DNA of 64,000 nucleotides from Anagrus nilaparvatae (taxonomy: Eukaryota; Arthropoda; Insecta; Hymenoptera; Mymaridae): NCBI GenBank assembly GCA_022575985.1, contig JAKSXM010000269.1, forward strand, positions 2,170,001 through 2,234,000, given 5' to 3'. Under the pieces are notes generated by a model. The model made no database searches, was not told where the DNA came from, and worked only from the letters and a program-made list of their open reading frames with translations. Position numbers and translations under genes: made by a program. This document shows positions 43,235-55,258 of the stretch, one piece after another (position 1 is the stretch's first letter; every line of letters starts with the position of its first letter).

Positions 43235-43250
43235 ATGTATGTATGTATGT
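43178..43250. repeat. (GT)n then (GTAT)n microsatellite
   Basis: About 20 GT units followed by about eight ATGT units. A plus-strand frame reading Val-Cys repeats crosses it and is not coding. Confidence 0.95.
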
Positions 43251-43289
43251 CGCACTGTAACCGGTGATATTTCACAGCCAACACGACAT

Positions 43290-44215
43290 TAAGCACTAAT
43301 TTTTTTTTCAAAATGTTTTTCACCAAAAAAGCTCTAGGTACTTTTTTTTTTTTTAATTTGGATGTAATACCTCATTTATTTCCACGAAAGTACTTTTATT
43401 TGAAAGTATGGTTTTTACTCGATATCTCGAATCTGATACTTAATTTTTTGAAAATTTTTTTCCCAAAATTTTTTGCATAAAAAAATACAAAAAACACCAA
43501 TTTTTTTTTTTCCTTGAACGTAGTACATAATTTGCTTCCATGGAAGTACTAGTTTTAAGAACCTCTATAAAAGTAATTTTTTGGACCTGATACTTATTTT
43601 TTTGAAAATTTTTTTCTCAAAATTTTTGCCGCCAAAAAATATAAAAAATGCTAATTTTTTTTTTTTTTTTTTGATGTAGTACTTAATGTTTTTCTACGAA
43701 AGTACGAATATTTAGAATTATCGTTTTTAAATGATTATTTCATGTGATACGTAATTTTTCGAAATTTTTTTTTTCAAAAATATTAAAAATTAAAAAAATA
43801 CAATAATTTTTTTTCTTTTTGGACGTAATACCTAATTTATTTCTAGAAAAGTTCTAATATCCAGAATCATCTTTTTTAAAGGATTTCTCCATTTGATATG
43901 TAATTTTTCGAAATTTTTTTTTTCAAAATTTTTTGTATAAAAAGATTAAAAAAACACAATAATTTTTTTTCTTTTTGGACGTAGAACCTAATTTATTTCT
44001 ATGAAAGTACTAATATCCAGAATTATGGTTTTAAAGGATTTCTCTATCTGATATGTAATTTTTTCAAAATTTTTTGTATAAAAAAATTAAAAAAACACAA
44101 TAATTTTTTTTCTTTTTTGACTTAGTACTTAATTTATTTCTATGAAAGTACTAATATCTAGAATTATCGTTTTAATAGATTATTTTTTGTCCATGATGAT
44201 TTACTCAATAAATTC
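43290..44215 (+). repeat. Diverged tandem repeat, about 130-150-bp unit, 6 copies
   Basis: Each unit contains a T-tract, GGA(T/C)GTA(A/G)TACxTAATTTATTT, CTAxGAAAGTACTxATAT, AGAATTATxGTTTT, GATA(C/T)xTAATTTTT and TTTTTTGxATAAAAAxAT. Units start near 43330, 43500, 43655, 43800, 43960 and 44090. A further degenerate unit lies near 44815-44890. Non-coding. Confidence 0.75.
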
Positions 44216-45112
44216 CATAATTTACAAACTTGTTCTATTATTATTTTTTCTTTTGGTGTTAAAAATTCGAAAATTATTATTAAGCATGCTTCTGGTATTA
44301 TGAAATTAATATCTGAATAATAATATATAAAATTAAAATAATTATTGTTTTTAATAATGACTTGGTCTTATTAGTATCTAAAAACACGAATTCACAAATG
44401 TTTTTTGAAACACAAACCTGCACTATTCACGCGTTAGGAAACTGGAAAATTATTAGCGAAACATGAATTGAGCTTTTCAGTTTACGTAAATGAAAGCTTT
44501 CATAGTTCCCTAGGTACTTCTGCACTAAAGGTCCTTAAATCGAAAAGTCCATTTCACCCCCTTCTCCTAAAAACGTCACTTTTTAACCCCCCCCCCCCGC
44601 CCCTAAGACGTCACTTTTTCATTCCCCCTTAAAAACGTTTATTTTTCAAGATGGTGGAACCAAAAACATGAAAATAGAATGTTGCTACATTATCTCATTA
44701 TCTGGGGGTTTTCGAGGTCAATAAAAATGTTTCTAGGTCCGCAATATGAGGATCAATACTTAGTTTATTGAAAATTATTTTCTAAAAATTTGTTAAATAA
44801 AAAACATTAAATCACAGCAACTTTTTTTTTCTTTTGGAATACGGTACTTAACTTTTTTTTATGAAATACTTATATCTCAAATTATCATTTTTATTAGATA
44901 AAATAGACCATTATAAATATTTTGCTATTGTTGATGAGGAACCATAGTGCCAATCACTTGGCAGCGTTTTTTTTTTTATAATAAATGCAATATGCTGAGA
45001 TTTTGAGGTTCGGGTACATATTCAAAAATTGTCAAAATCGACAATTCAACGGTGTTAATTTATTTATTTATTACCGACCACACTATGAGAAGAATTTTAA
45101 TTTAATGAAAAA
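44216..45112. other. AT-rich stretch with C-tract, repeat margin
   Basis: Includes a C-rich tract (AACCCCCCCCCCCGCCCC at about 44586). Its right part (44930-44975, GAGGAACCATAGTGCCAATC) is repeated in inverted form at 60659-60699. No gene seen. Confidence 0.4.
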
Positions 45113-45152
45113 ATGAAAAAATTATCCATGGAGGGGGAAACCGCGCTTTTTA

Positions 45153-46174
45153 AAAGGACCCCGCACAAAAGTATAGGATTTTGCCTTTCGGTCGAATTGG
45201 CTGAATTTTGGATATGTTGTAGATTTTATCATTCTGAACAAAAGTCTCAATGGGCACAAAACTCAAAAGTCTCAACTTTGGCGGCTACGGAGCTTGAAAG
45301 CTCCAAAGCTCCACCATGGCAAAATCGTTTAAAAACCTTTTTTCTTTTATTTTTAAAGTATACCTTTATGTTTTTGAGGTCGCTAATTCCAAATCTGATG
45401 TCAAATTGACAATTTTGACAGTTGGCAGCTGTCAACTAGCTGTCAAATTAACAACAGAATACAAAAAAACTTAAAATAATTATTTCACTATATGTTTTCG
45501 AGGTCAACTTTGTTATTATGACATCAGATTTGAACTCAACAACTTTGTTATTATGACATCAGATTTGAACTCAGCAACCTCGAAAACATATGGTGAAATC
45601 ATTATTTAAATATTTTTGTATTCTGTTGTCATTTTGACAGCTAGTTGACAGCTGCCAACTGTCAACTTTGTCATTATGATATCAGATTTGAACTCGGCAA
45701 CCTCGAAAACATATTGTGAAATCATTATTTTAAGTTTTTTGTATTCTGTTGTCAATTTGACAGCTAGTTGACAGCTGCCAACTGTCAATAATGTCAATTT
45801 GACATCACATTTGGAATTAACGACCTCAAAAACATAATGTGAAATCATTATTTTAAGTTTTTTTGTATTCTGTTGTTAATTTGACAGCTAGTTGACAGCT
45901 GCCAACTGTCAATATTGTCAATTTGACATCAGATTTGGAATTAGCGACCTCAAAAACATAAAGGTATACTTTAAAAATAAAAGAAAAAAGGTTTTTAAGC
46001 GATTTTGCCATGGTGGAGCTTTGGAGCTTTCAAGCTCCGTAGCCGCCAAAGTTGAGACTTTTGAGTTTTGTGCCCATTGAGACTTTTGTTCAGAATGATA
46101 AAATCTACAACATATCCAAAATTCAGCCAATTCGACCGAAAGGCAAAATCCTATACTTTTGTGCGGGGTCCTTT
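45153..46174. mobile_element. Foldback-type element with 0.34-kb inverted repeats
   Basis: The left arm begins AAAGGACCCCGCACAAAAGT (45153) and the right arm ends ACTTTTGTGCGGGGTCCTTT (46174). The arms are nearly identical over about 340 bp (…GGTCGAATTGGCTGAATTTT…, GGAGCTTTGGAGCTTTCAAG). The middle consists of about four 105-120-bp units alternating TTGACAGCTAGTTGACAGCT and CATCAGATTTGAACTCxGC. Mirror-image open frames appear on both strands of the arms. They are products of the inverted repeat and encode nothing recognisable. Confidence 0.88.
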
Positions 46175-46188
46175 ATTTGCGCATTAAT

Positions 46189-46239
46189 ATCTTATCTTAT
46201 CTTATCTTACCTTATCTTATCTTATCTTATCTTACTACT
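46189..46239. repeat. (CTTAT)n microsatellite
   Basis: A pentanucleotide CTTAT array of about nine units with one CTTAC variant. It lies directly left of the TIR element at 46241. Confidence 0.93.
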
Positions 46240-46240
46240 A

Positions 46241-47297
46241 CACTGAAAAACCGGTACCATTGAAACAATGACTTAGAAGCAATTGATATATGCCAATGAC
46301 GGATATCATAAATTCAATGGCGAGATTGAAATTATTTCAAATATTTGAAGCTATTGAAATGATTATGAATACTTATCATTTCAATGTATAATAAACAGAA
46401 AATAAGTAAAAATTTATTTTTTTTTTTTTTTACATCTATTATTTTATTTTAATGTTTACTTATTTAATTATTCCTCGATTGTGTATTTTTTTTTTAAGGC
46501 GTATTTGTTAATTTGTTATATTATTTTTCGGTTTTTTTTTATTAATTATTATTACATTATTATACATTTATGAATTTAATTTTTTTTTTAATTTATTATC
46601 AAATAAAAAAACTGCGACTTCTTCCGGGATCGAACTGGGTACCGTTGTGAAACGTGTTGATCAGTAAGCAGCGACCTTATCCATTACGCCAGCAGGACTC
46701 TTTGTGTTAATAAAAAAATTTTGAAGACTATATGTTACAGATAATAATTTTCCCACTCCTTTTTTTAATATTCAGAGTAATTTATGCATATCTAGCGAAA
46801 TGCATGATTAAAAATAATAATTAAATTTATAATAAATGATTTTCAGGTAATTCAATTTCTTTATAAGAGTAATAATGAATAGCAATAATATAAACAAAAA
46901 CACCGCGCGCGCCATGTCTGAGTAAACAATAAATACGCAGAAGGATAGAAAGAGAAAGAATAGTATACTTAGACATAATACTTAGACATATTATGCACAA
47001 TACGTACTTTTTTTTGTTATTATTAATATTATTGAACTAAAATCAATTTCTATTGATTGAATGTTTTTAAACGTTAAATCAAAATATTAAAAACAATTAT
47101 TTTGATTGTATGCTCTCTATTAATTCAATCTTATATTCTCTTTTATTTTGACGAAAATTTACATCAAAACAATGACTGCCATATTAATGGCGAGAAGCTA
47201 TTCGTTTAATAGCGACGCCATCAAATCAATGATATATTCTATTGGCATATTTCAATCGCTTCTAAGTCATTGCTTCAATGGTTGCGGTTTTTCAGTG
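46241..47297. mobile_element. Non-autonomous TIR element, copy 1, carrying a tRNA-like cassette
   Basis: Starts CACTGAAAAACCGGTACCAT and ends GGTTGCGGTTTTTCAGTG. The inverted repeats extend for more than 100 bp with mismatches, through CAATGACTTAGAAGC, ATATGCCAAT and TTAATGGCGAGAAG. Flanking TA on both sides fits a TA target. A second copy at 59245-60326 matches along its length. The interior is non-coding and carries a minus-strand SINE-like cassette. The open frame at 47.15-47.38 kb is fortuitous. Confidence 0.88.
46417..46702 (-). mobile_element. tRNA-Arg-like SINE cassette inside TIR element copy 1
   Basis: The minus strand reads GTCCTGCTGGCGTAATGGATAAGG (A box; shown here as GGCGTAATGGATAAGG), then, after an expanded anticodon region, CCCAGTTCGATCCCGG (B box). 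The GGC-TAATGGATAAGG form is that of tRNA-Arg. The cassette ends in an A-tail, a T-tract at 46417-46431. Stem pairing is incomplete, so a working tRNA is unlikely. Head plus A-tail argue for a SINE that landed in the element. Confidence 0.6.
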
Positions 47298-48305
47298 TAT
47301 ATATATTTTAAAATTTATTTGTGTGTCTGTGTGTGTGTGTGTGTGTGTGTTCCATTATCAGGGTCAAACCAATGAACAAAATTACATAAAACCGGTGTAA
47401 AAATAAAGATAAAAAGTCCGCATGTGACATAGGCTATAGATTTAATGCTCAGCTATCGTAGTTTTTGAGATATTTAATTTTTAGTGTTTTTGAAATTGAT
47501 AAAATTTTGAAAAATTTCGAAAAAAACTAAAATATCTCGAGACTATCGACAAATTTTACTGTCACAAGTTTTTACTATTCGATTCGGCACCAATTTTTGC
47601 GTATTCTCCTAAATTTTTATTCAAAACGGAGGTATCTTTAAAATTTTATAAAATATTTTTGAAGCTGGATAAAAATATTTTTTTCATTTTTTATGGTATT
47701 TTAAATAATTTATTTGTGTGGCTGTGTGTCTATGTGTTTCATCATGGGGCTCGAAAAAATGAAAGAAATGACATAAAACCAGTGTTAAAATAAAGTTAAA
47801 ATAAAAAAATTTTTACTATTTTTGGGAAAAATTAAATTTTTTGAAAATTTTGTTAAAAAGTGAAATATCTGAAAAATATGATAAAATTTTAATGTCGGAA
47901 CGGTATTACTTGATTCAGTCAATTTTAGAACCATCTATATATACGTATCTTAATACTATATACTATGTACTATATATATTTAAAAATTTATTTCTCTTTC
48001 TGTCTGTCTGTCTGACTCAAGTACCGCCGAACCAAAACCTATAATTTTTCATTAATGTTTCACCTACGCCGCTCTGAATAGTTTGAATGTGTTTGCATAA
48101 TTATAAATTTGTAGTGAAACAAAATTATTTTAATCAACAGAAAAATATTGAAGTAAATGTGAACAGGAGGGACTGAGCCTCATCTGAAAAACCTGAACGT
48201 GTTTGCATCATTATAAATTTGCTGTGAAAAATGATTATTTGAAGCAACACAAATAGAAGTAATTGCGACACAGGGGGGTGGAGCCACCCCTCCAACTTTT
48301 GCTAG
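47298..48305 (+). mobile_element. Helitron/HINE-like repeat, composite, with Helitron 3' end
   Basis: Starts TATATATATTTTAAAATTTA with (GTGT)n, then the family block (GTGACATAGGC, AGCTATCGTAG). A second block follows (CCATCTATATATACGTATCT, then TTAATACTATATACTATGTA and (CTGT)n). It finally runs into ...CAACTTTTGCTAG (48302-48305). GGGGTGG-AG-CCACCCC just before the end is a perfect stem-loop, as in Helitrons. This is the uninterrupted counterpart of 11.8-12.38 plus 17.66-17.95 kb. Confidence 0.7.
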
Positions 48306-49082
48306 TAATTAATTAAAATTAATAATTTATTAATTTGGCATTTGATAAATCGACTTTTGAAAAAAACAGCCTATCTTAGCGATTCCTCGCGCATGTGCTA
48401 CTCAAAAAAAATATTTGACCCCGGAATCGGATAGTCAGGGAAATTTTCTATCCGGACTTAAAAGGAAAAAATTTTTCATGCTTATGTGAGTTTTTTACAG
48501 CAATAATAAAAAAAATTATGACTCTTTTTTCTTACATTTTTTACGAAAGTCAAAAACACTAAAATAGCTGCCAAAAATCGAGATTTCGCTCTGGGAGGCT
48601 AAAAATTGGCCTGGATACTTATTTTTGGTAGTACTTCCAGAAAAAAACACTTTGGGGCAATTTTGAAGACCCGACCATACAAATCGCACTCACTTCATTT
48701 AAATTTACCCATTTAACGTTCGACATATTTTTCAATTTAAGTATCAGAAACAATCTTCTTAAGACAAATTTCAGCAATAAAATGAATTATTTACTTGATA
48801 TTCATTCGTAAAATAATAAACTTTTTTTTTAATCAATTTATTTTACCCAGTGTATTCATTTCTCTAAGGAAAAAAATCATTTTTATTGACCAAATTTCAA
48901 TTTTTAGGCCAAAAGCCTTTGAAAACTGTAAATAGCAACCCGGAATAAGCCAAAGAGCATCCCGGAATATTAGGGGAAAATCTGCACCAGAATGATATCT
49001 AAAAAACCTTTTACAGATTGTTTATACATTAAAAAATATTCAGTTCCCCGTTTAGTCAAGGAAAGGGGGTAAAATCTGGTAG
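48306..49082. repeat. Repeat-derived sequence shared with 58.9-59.2 kb
   Basis: The part at about 48770-48960 (TAAAATAATAAxTTTTTTTT, GTATTCATTTCT, AAATCATTTTTATTGAC, CTTTGAAAACTG) occurs again at 58900-59030 in the same orientation. No coding frame. Confidence 0.5.
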
Positions 49083-52000
49083 CAGTAATTATACGCAAGT
49101 CAGATCAACTTGAAACCTTTTGCAATTTGTTAAGAAAGGTGTCTAGTTCAGAAGTAAACAACTTCCGTTGGTTGCCAAAAGGGTGGGGGGCGGGGGGGTG
49201 GAACTCATTGGGGGGGGGGGGGGTTAAAAAAAAAAATAACCTAACCAATCGATAAATTACCATTTTTTAAGATAAAAACATTGATTGCAATTTTCCATAA
49301 AAATGCACCCCTTCCGAGTTACAGCGCAATGAAATGTGTGATTTTTGCCAAAAAAAATTTTTTTTTTTTTTTAGTTTTTTTAATTTTATTTGGAATCTGG
49401 TAGAATTACAAAAAAAATTATATATTACTAATTTTAAGTATTTTCGTTGACAAAGACAGCGGTTTTTATTTTTTTTGTGTACGAAAAATATTAAAGGAGA
49501 TATGACAAGTCAAAAATGGTTGTTTAACGAAAAATCAAGAAACCGGATCGTTCTGGCGTAAATATCTGGAAAAATATTACTTTTACAAAAAAAATTATTC
49601 GTATCATTTTTCAAGATGATAAAATTGGGAAAATTTTGAGACCACCTAGAACCGTTTAAAAGAACCAGAAAAAAAGTTATGGGCAAAAAAAATTTTTTTC
49701 CAAAATTTTTCATGCCAATTTTTTAGCGCCATCTGGGCTGAGTTGCTTCGAAAAAAAAATCCTTCGGTGAAAAGTCAGAACACATGTTCCTAAATATGTC
49801 CAGCAATTTTTGACCCTATCGGGTAATTATTGTTTATGTTTTGGCCTGACAAAGTTGGGTAAAATCGTGTATTTTTTAAAACATTTTCAGTTTTTGGCCA
49901 GCAGCTTGAACATTATTTATTTTAAACAGCCAAGTTTTTTAGCATTTATTTCAAGTTGTTTGTACTTCAAGTTTTTGTTAAAATTTTTCGTCTGCAAGCA
50001 GATTTGGCCGTTTAAAATTGCCTATTTTATGTTTACAACGGTAAATGCTCTTTTTTGTCCGGCGAAATTAAAGAAAAATGGCCAATCCAATTAAAATTTT
50101 GCATATGACATGAAATTTCGGCGTTAACCTTAGCTTCGAAATGGTTCATTGTACATCTCGTTATCATTAGCCGAAAAAAAGTTATGGCCAAAATTCCTTT
50201 TTTTTTCAGCAATTCCAAACAATTTTTATACTTAATCCATTAGGTCACTCGATTTCTAAGTTTTATGAAAAATTTTCGTACAGTACCTTATGTTTACATG
50301 ATAACTGAATAAAATGCTGCTATAAAATTTCAAATTCAGACTTTTTTCAGCTGTAAATTAGCCGTTAAACCTGAAGTAAGTAATAAATAAGGTACGAAAG
50401 TCAAAGGTTTGTGTTTTTTTCGTATAAAATATTAAACGGAAAATTGTTACACGTCAAATGTTTATAGGCAGGGGGTTTTTTAGACACGTTTTAGGGGGGG
50501 GGGGGTTGAACTGTGGGGGTGAAATTTGACATCAAATTTAGAAGTAAAAATTATTTTGATTTAGGAACTTTAAATAATTTTTCATTCCAAACTTAGAATA
50601 ATTTCAATGAAGGGGTAAAGAATAATAAAGAATTTAAGAGCTAAAAACTATTTTTTTGTGTGCCTTAAGACAATTTTCTTTGCTATGAGCGCTTTTTTAA
50701 TGGATATTTTGAGTCGGGCTTTAAAAAAACCACTGTGCATTCAGTGGCGGATCTCGAAAATTTTGAGGGGGGGGGAGAGGGTGATTTGAATCAAATTACA
50801 AAAAAATTTCTAAAAAAGGACATTAAAAAGTAAACATGGAACATGTTAATAGGGAGGAGGTACTTCAGAACTTAAAATTAAGAAGGGGGGTCAACATTTA
50901 TTTAAAAATTTGATGAAAAAATGTTAATTTATAGCGAGAAAGACGTACGTTTTTGGGAAAAAATCGAAGCTTACATGCAGTTTTTTGTACATTGTAGGGT
51001 ACTTTTTACACCCAGGGTTGCAAATCTTGTTACTTTTTCTGCTGTAAAACGAAAAGAGGCAAAAAAAATTTGATAACAAATAAATTTAATTTTTTTTTTT
51101 TTTTATAAATTTAGGGGTAGTTTTAACCACCCCCCCGGGGGAGGGGTGTAATTAATTTCATAATAGTAAATATACGATAAAATATTTTCAAAAAATGGAT
51201 CCAAATACAAAAAAAAAGGAGGTCATATTTTTTGTACTTTTTCTTACTCTGGGGGTAGTTTTAACCCCCCTATTATTAAACCTTACATCTCAATTTCAGT
51301 CCATAATAAAATAAATAAATATCTTCAATTAATTTTTCTAAAAAAATGCCATTCATTTGATAATTTTAGCAAAAACCCCAAAATTTTTAAAAACAACCCC
51401 TAAAAAAGGGTAGTTTTTACTGTTTACAGAGTGATTGAGAAATTTCTGACATTAAAATCGTAATCAGCGACCCAAAAAACCCCCGAGTACCTATTTTCAA
51501 CAAAATTCATTTAACCCATTAACGCCTGAAATCGACTTTTGCCGTATCTGTACTTTGGCTACGCGTATCTCGGCGAATTTTTTTCTAATTAACATAAAAA
51601 TTGGTGTACCACTATTTTTGAGTATGCTCTTTCAGAATCTGCCAAAAAAATTTCAAAAAATTATGTTTTTCATGCAGATTTCCAAGAAATAAAAAAAAAA
51701 ATGACGTTTTTTTTAAAGACTTTTTTTAAAAAACATGAGTTTTCGACCTGAAAAAATTTTCGTAGATTATTGCAATAGTAAAAAAGAGTGCAATTTTTGT
51801 TCAATCTTTTCGTCTACAACCTGCAGAAAAAAAAATTTTACCGTTTTCGGGCAAAAATTTGGTCCCAAAAAAGTGCATTTTTCCAAAAAATGAAAGTTAC
51901 TCTAGTCAATATACGGGTTTGGTTTTATTGTCACTAGGCCTCTCAAGATTCGGTTTACTAGGGTTTTTTGGGTCGCTAATCACGAATATTGAGGTATTTT

Positions 52001-54141
52001 TTATAAAAAATCGGGGTTTCACCCTTAAATAAGCAAAAACTACCCCTAAAAAGGGGTATTTTTGCTACATTTTCTCTGGCTGTCATCAAATTTCATCTAG
52101 TATGGTTTTTGAATCGCTGATCACGAATTTTGGGATCCTTTATTTAAGAAATCGGGGGTTCACCCTAAAATAAGCAAAAACTACCCCTACAAAGCGGTAG
52201 TTTTTATACTTTTGCTCTGGCTCTTATCAGATTTGGTCTAGAGGGGTTTTTTGGGTCACTGATCATGAATATTGAGATAATTTTTTTAAAAAATCAGTCC
52301 TTACCCTTCAATAAGCAAAAAATACCCCTACAAAGGGGTAGTTTTTATACTTTAGCTCTGGCTCTTATCAGATTTGGTCGAGAGGGGTTTTCTGGGTCGC
52401 TGATCACGAATATTGAGATAATTTTCATAAAAACATTTAGCGTCACCCTTAAATCTGCAAAAACTTCCCCTGAAGGGGTATTATCACGGCATATGGTTTT
52501 TTGGGTGATCACGAATATTGAGGTATTTTTATGAGAAATCGGAGTTTAACCCTTATAAAAAAAAAAAAAAAAAAACTAGATGATTCTTGATAAACGTCTA
52601 CCTCCTCGTGGTAAGAATCTGGCAACAATGATTTTGAAGCGCATCATTGGCTAAAGACGTGTAAAAAGTCTTACTAGACCAGAGCAAATGCCGCGATTTA
52701 AAAAACTCTTATGAGAGCCAGAGCAAATGCCGCGATAATACCCCTTCAGGGGTAGTTTTTTCTTATTGAAGGGTAAGGACCGATTTTTTATAAAAATTAT
52801 CTCAATATTCGTGATCAGCGACCCAAAAAACAAGAAGATTCTTACCACAAAAAGATTCTTACCACGAGGAGGTAGACGTTTATCAAGAATCATCTAGTTT
52901 TTTTTTTTTTTTTTATAAGGGTGAAACTCCGATTTCTCATAAAAATACCTCAATATTCGTGATCATCCAAAAAACCATATGCCGTGATAATACCCCTTCA
53001 GGGGAAGTTTTTGCAGATTTAAGGGTGACGCTAAAAGTTTTTATGAAAATTATCTCAATATTCGTGATCAGCGACCCAGAAAACCCCTCTAGACCAAATC
53101 TGATAAGAGCCAGAGCTAAAGTATAAAAACTACCCCTTTGTAGGGGTAGTTTTTGCTTATTGAAGGGTAAGGACTGATTTTTTAAAAAAATTATCTCAAT
53201 ATTCATGATCAGTGACCCAAAAAACCCCTCTAGACCAAATCTGATAAGAGACAGAGCAAAAATATAAAAACTACCCCTTTGTAGGGGTAGTTTTTGCTTA
53301 TTTAAGGGTGAACCCCCGATTTCTTAAATAAAGGACCCCAAAATTCGTGATCAGCGATTCAAAAACCATACTAGATGAAATTTGATGACAGCCAGAGAAA
53401 ATGTAGCGAAAATACCCCTTTTTAGGGGTAGTTTTTGCTTATTTAAGGGTGAAACCCCGATTTATTATAAAAAATACCTCAATATTCGTGATTAGCGACC
53501 CAAAAAACCCTAGTAAACCGAATCTTGAGAGGCCTAGTGACAATAAAACCAAACCCGTATATTGACTAGAGTAACTTTCATTTTTTGGAAAAATGCACTT
53601 TTTTGGGACCAAATTTTTGCCCGAAAACGGTAAAATTTTTTTTTCTGCAGGTTGTAGACGAAAAGATTGAACAAAAATTGCACTCTTTTTTACTATTGCA
53701 ATAATCTACGAAAATTTTTTCAGGTCGAAAACTTATGTTTTTTAAAAAAAGTCTTTAAAAAAAACGTCATTTTTTTTTTTATTTCTTGGAAATCTGCATG
53801 AAAAACATAATTTTTCGAAATTTTTTAGGCAGATTCTGAAAGAGGATACTCAAAAATAGTGGTACACCAATTTTTATGTTAATTAGAAAAAAATTCGCCG
53901 AGATACGCGTAGCCAAAGTACAGATTCGGCAAAAGTCGATTTCAGGCGTTAATGGGTTAATATTTCCCGAGATATTAAATATTTATTTATTTTTGGCAAA
54001 AAAAAACAGTTTGGCCAATTTTTGCAACATTTCGGACTAATTGCAACCAACCAAAGTTGTTTACTTCTGAACTTGACACCTTTCTTGACAAATTGCAAAA
54101 GGTTTCAAGTTGATCTGACTTGCGTATAATTACTGCTTCAT
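49083..54141. mobile_element. Large foldback-type structure with outer inverted repeats
   Basis: The outer arms (about 49083-49182 and 54046-54141) are reverse complements: AATTATACGCAAGTCAGATC, CTTGAAACCTTTTGCAATTTG and AGAAGTAAACAACTT match in inverted order. Between the left arm and the inner palindrome lie about 2.3 kb of non-coding sequence with several long G-runs (49183-49226, 50495-50506, 50767-50776). The right side has only about 85 bp between the corresponding arms. The short open frames inside are not supported. Confidence 0.65.
51514..53960. repeat. Near-perfect palindrome, about 1.1-kb arms, about 230-bp spacer
   Basis: The left arm (about 51514-52620) starts TTAACCCATTAACGCCTGAA and the right arm (about 52850-53960) ends with its complement. 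The arms stay nearly identical up to CTCCTCGTGGTAAGAATCT on the left and its complement on the right. Each arm contains five direct units of about 140 bp with GCTGATCACGAATATTGAG, TAAGCAAAAACTACCCCT and CTGGCTCTTATCAGATTTGG. Similar sequence is also found once at 58520-58640. Confidence 0.88.
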
Positions 54142-55258
54142 TTTACAAAAAAATTTACTTCCTCTCTTGGATTAGTTGGAATTTTGCCCCCAGCTGCAAT
54201 TTATGGGTCAGGAGGGGAGAGGGGGGGGGGGAAACGTATTTTTTTCTCTTTTCTTTCAAAAATCTGTCAAAAATTCATATTTCAAGTACCAAAATAGGTC
54301 TACATAGTCTTAAAAGATTCGTCTTTGATATCTTTTTCACATATAAAAGTCAAATAATAATATTTTTTTCAAAAATACTGAAGACTAACATTAAAAATTT
54401 TACTTTAAAATTCGATTATTTTGCTATATCAAAAATTACCTCTCTAGAAAATTTATATTTTTTTTATCTATCAGAGCCCTTCAAAATGAGCCCAGTAAGA
54501 GCAAATTTTAGCCGCGGAAACCGTCAAAATTAAAAAAAAACCAAAATTTTTTATGAGGTTTTTTGAAGATAACAGGGGGGTTGTCAACTGTTTGGGAATA
54601 TGATTTGCTTCTAACTTTCAAAACAGGTTTTGGTAGTTGAGAAAACATCCTTCATATCCTTAGTTTACCTGAATGGTCTGTATAAATAAGATACGACTTT
54701 TTATCTTCTTCAGAAAGCACTTGTATTTAGGGTAGAGGCACCGGTAACTACAGGTGATCCAGTTACTACAGTCCGTCAAAAATTGTAATAAAACTAAATT
54801 ATTTTATTTTTCTAAAAGCTGGAATCCTTTTATATAAAATTTTTATTATCTATATTTTTATTTTAAGCGATAATTTCTTCATTAAAATAAAAATATTAAT
54901 GTAAAAAATTTATTTTAAAATTTAAACCCTTGGCCGCCTACGACCGTATCTCTCTTACCGACCATTGATGTCATAACTGACAAAAATTAAAATCTTTTTT
55001 AATTTATTTTACGGTTCTGAGTTATAATACTTTTTGGTAATTTTGTTAAAAAATATCTCATTTTTTTATTTAATTTGTTTAAAATTGATCTGAGACTAAT
55101 GAAAATATTTTTTAATCGAATGTAGTATCTGGTACCAAATACTGACGTTTTTTCCTATTACTACGGTTAAGAAGTATATTTATAACCTCAATTTTTTTGC
55201 AAGAATGTGTTACTGAAATTACCTACTTTGCTTAGATATACTAGGTAATTTAAAAAAA
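54142..55258. other. Region upstream of the transposase gene
   Basis: Holds a G-run (AGGGGAGAGGGGGGGGGG near 54212), AT-rich DNA and, near 54730, GAGGCACCGGTAACTACAGG. The open frame at 54.1-54.5 kb has no recognisable domain. Terminal repeats of the following transposon were not found. Confidence 0.35.

Noticed and set aside
43065..43292. Open frame with Val-Cys and Met-Tyr-Val-Cys repeats
   Set aside because: It is produced by the (GT)n/(GTAT)n microsatellite.
45113..46130. Paired open frames that encode the same peptides on opposite strands
   Set aside because: They lie in the two arms of the foldback element and mirror each other because of the inverted repeat.
46614..46700. A functional tRNA-Arg gene
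   Set aside because: A and B boxes are present, but stem pairing is incomplete and the anticodon region is expanded. The same sequence sits in both copies of a transposon with an A-tail.
54120..54533. 137-codon open frame on the plus strand
   Set aside because: Low-complexity Phe/Lys/Ser composition, crosses a G-run, starts in the outer arm of the foldback structure, and no domain is recognisable.
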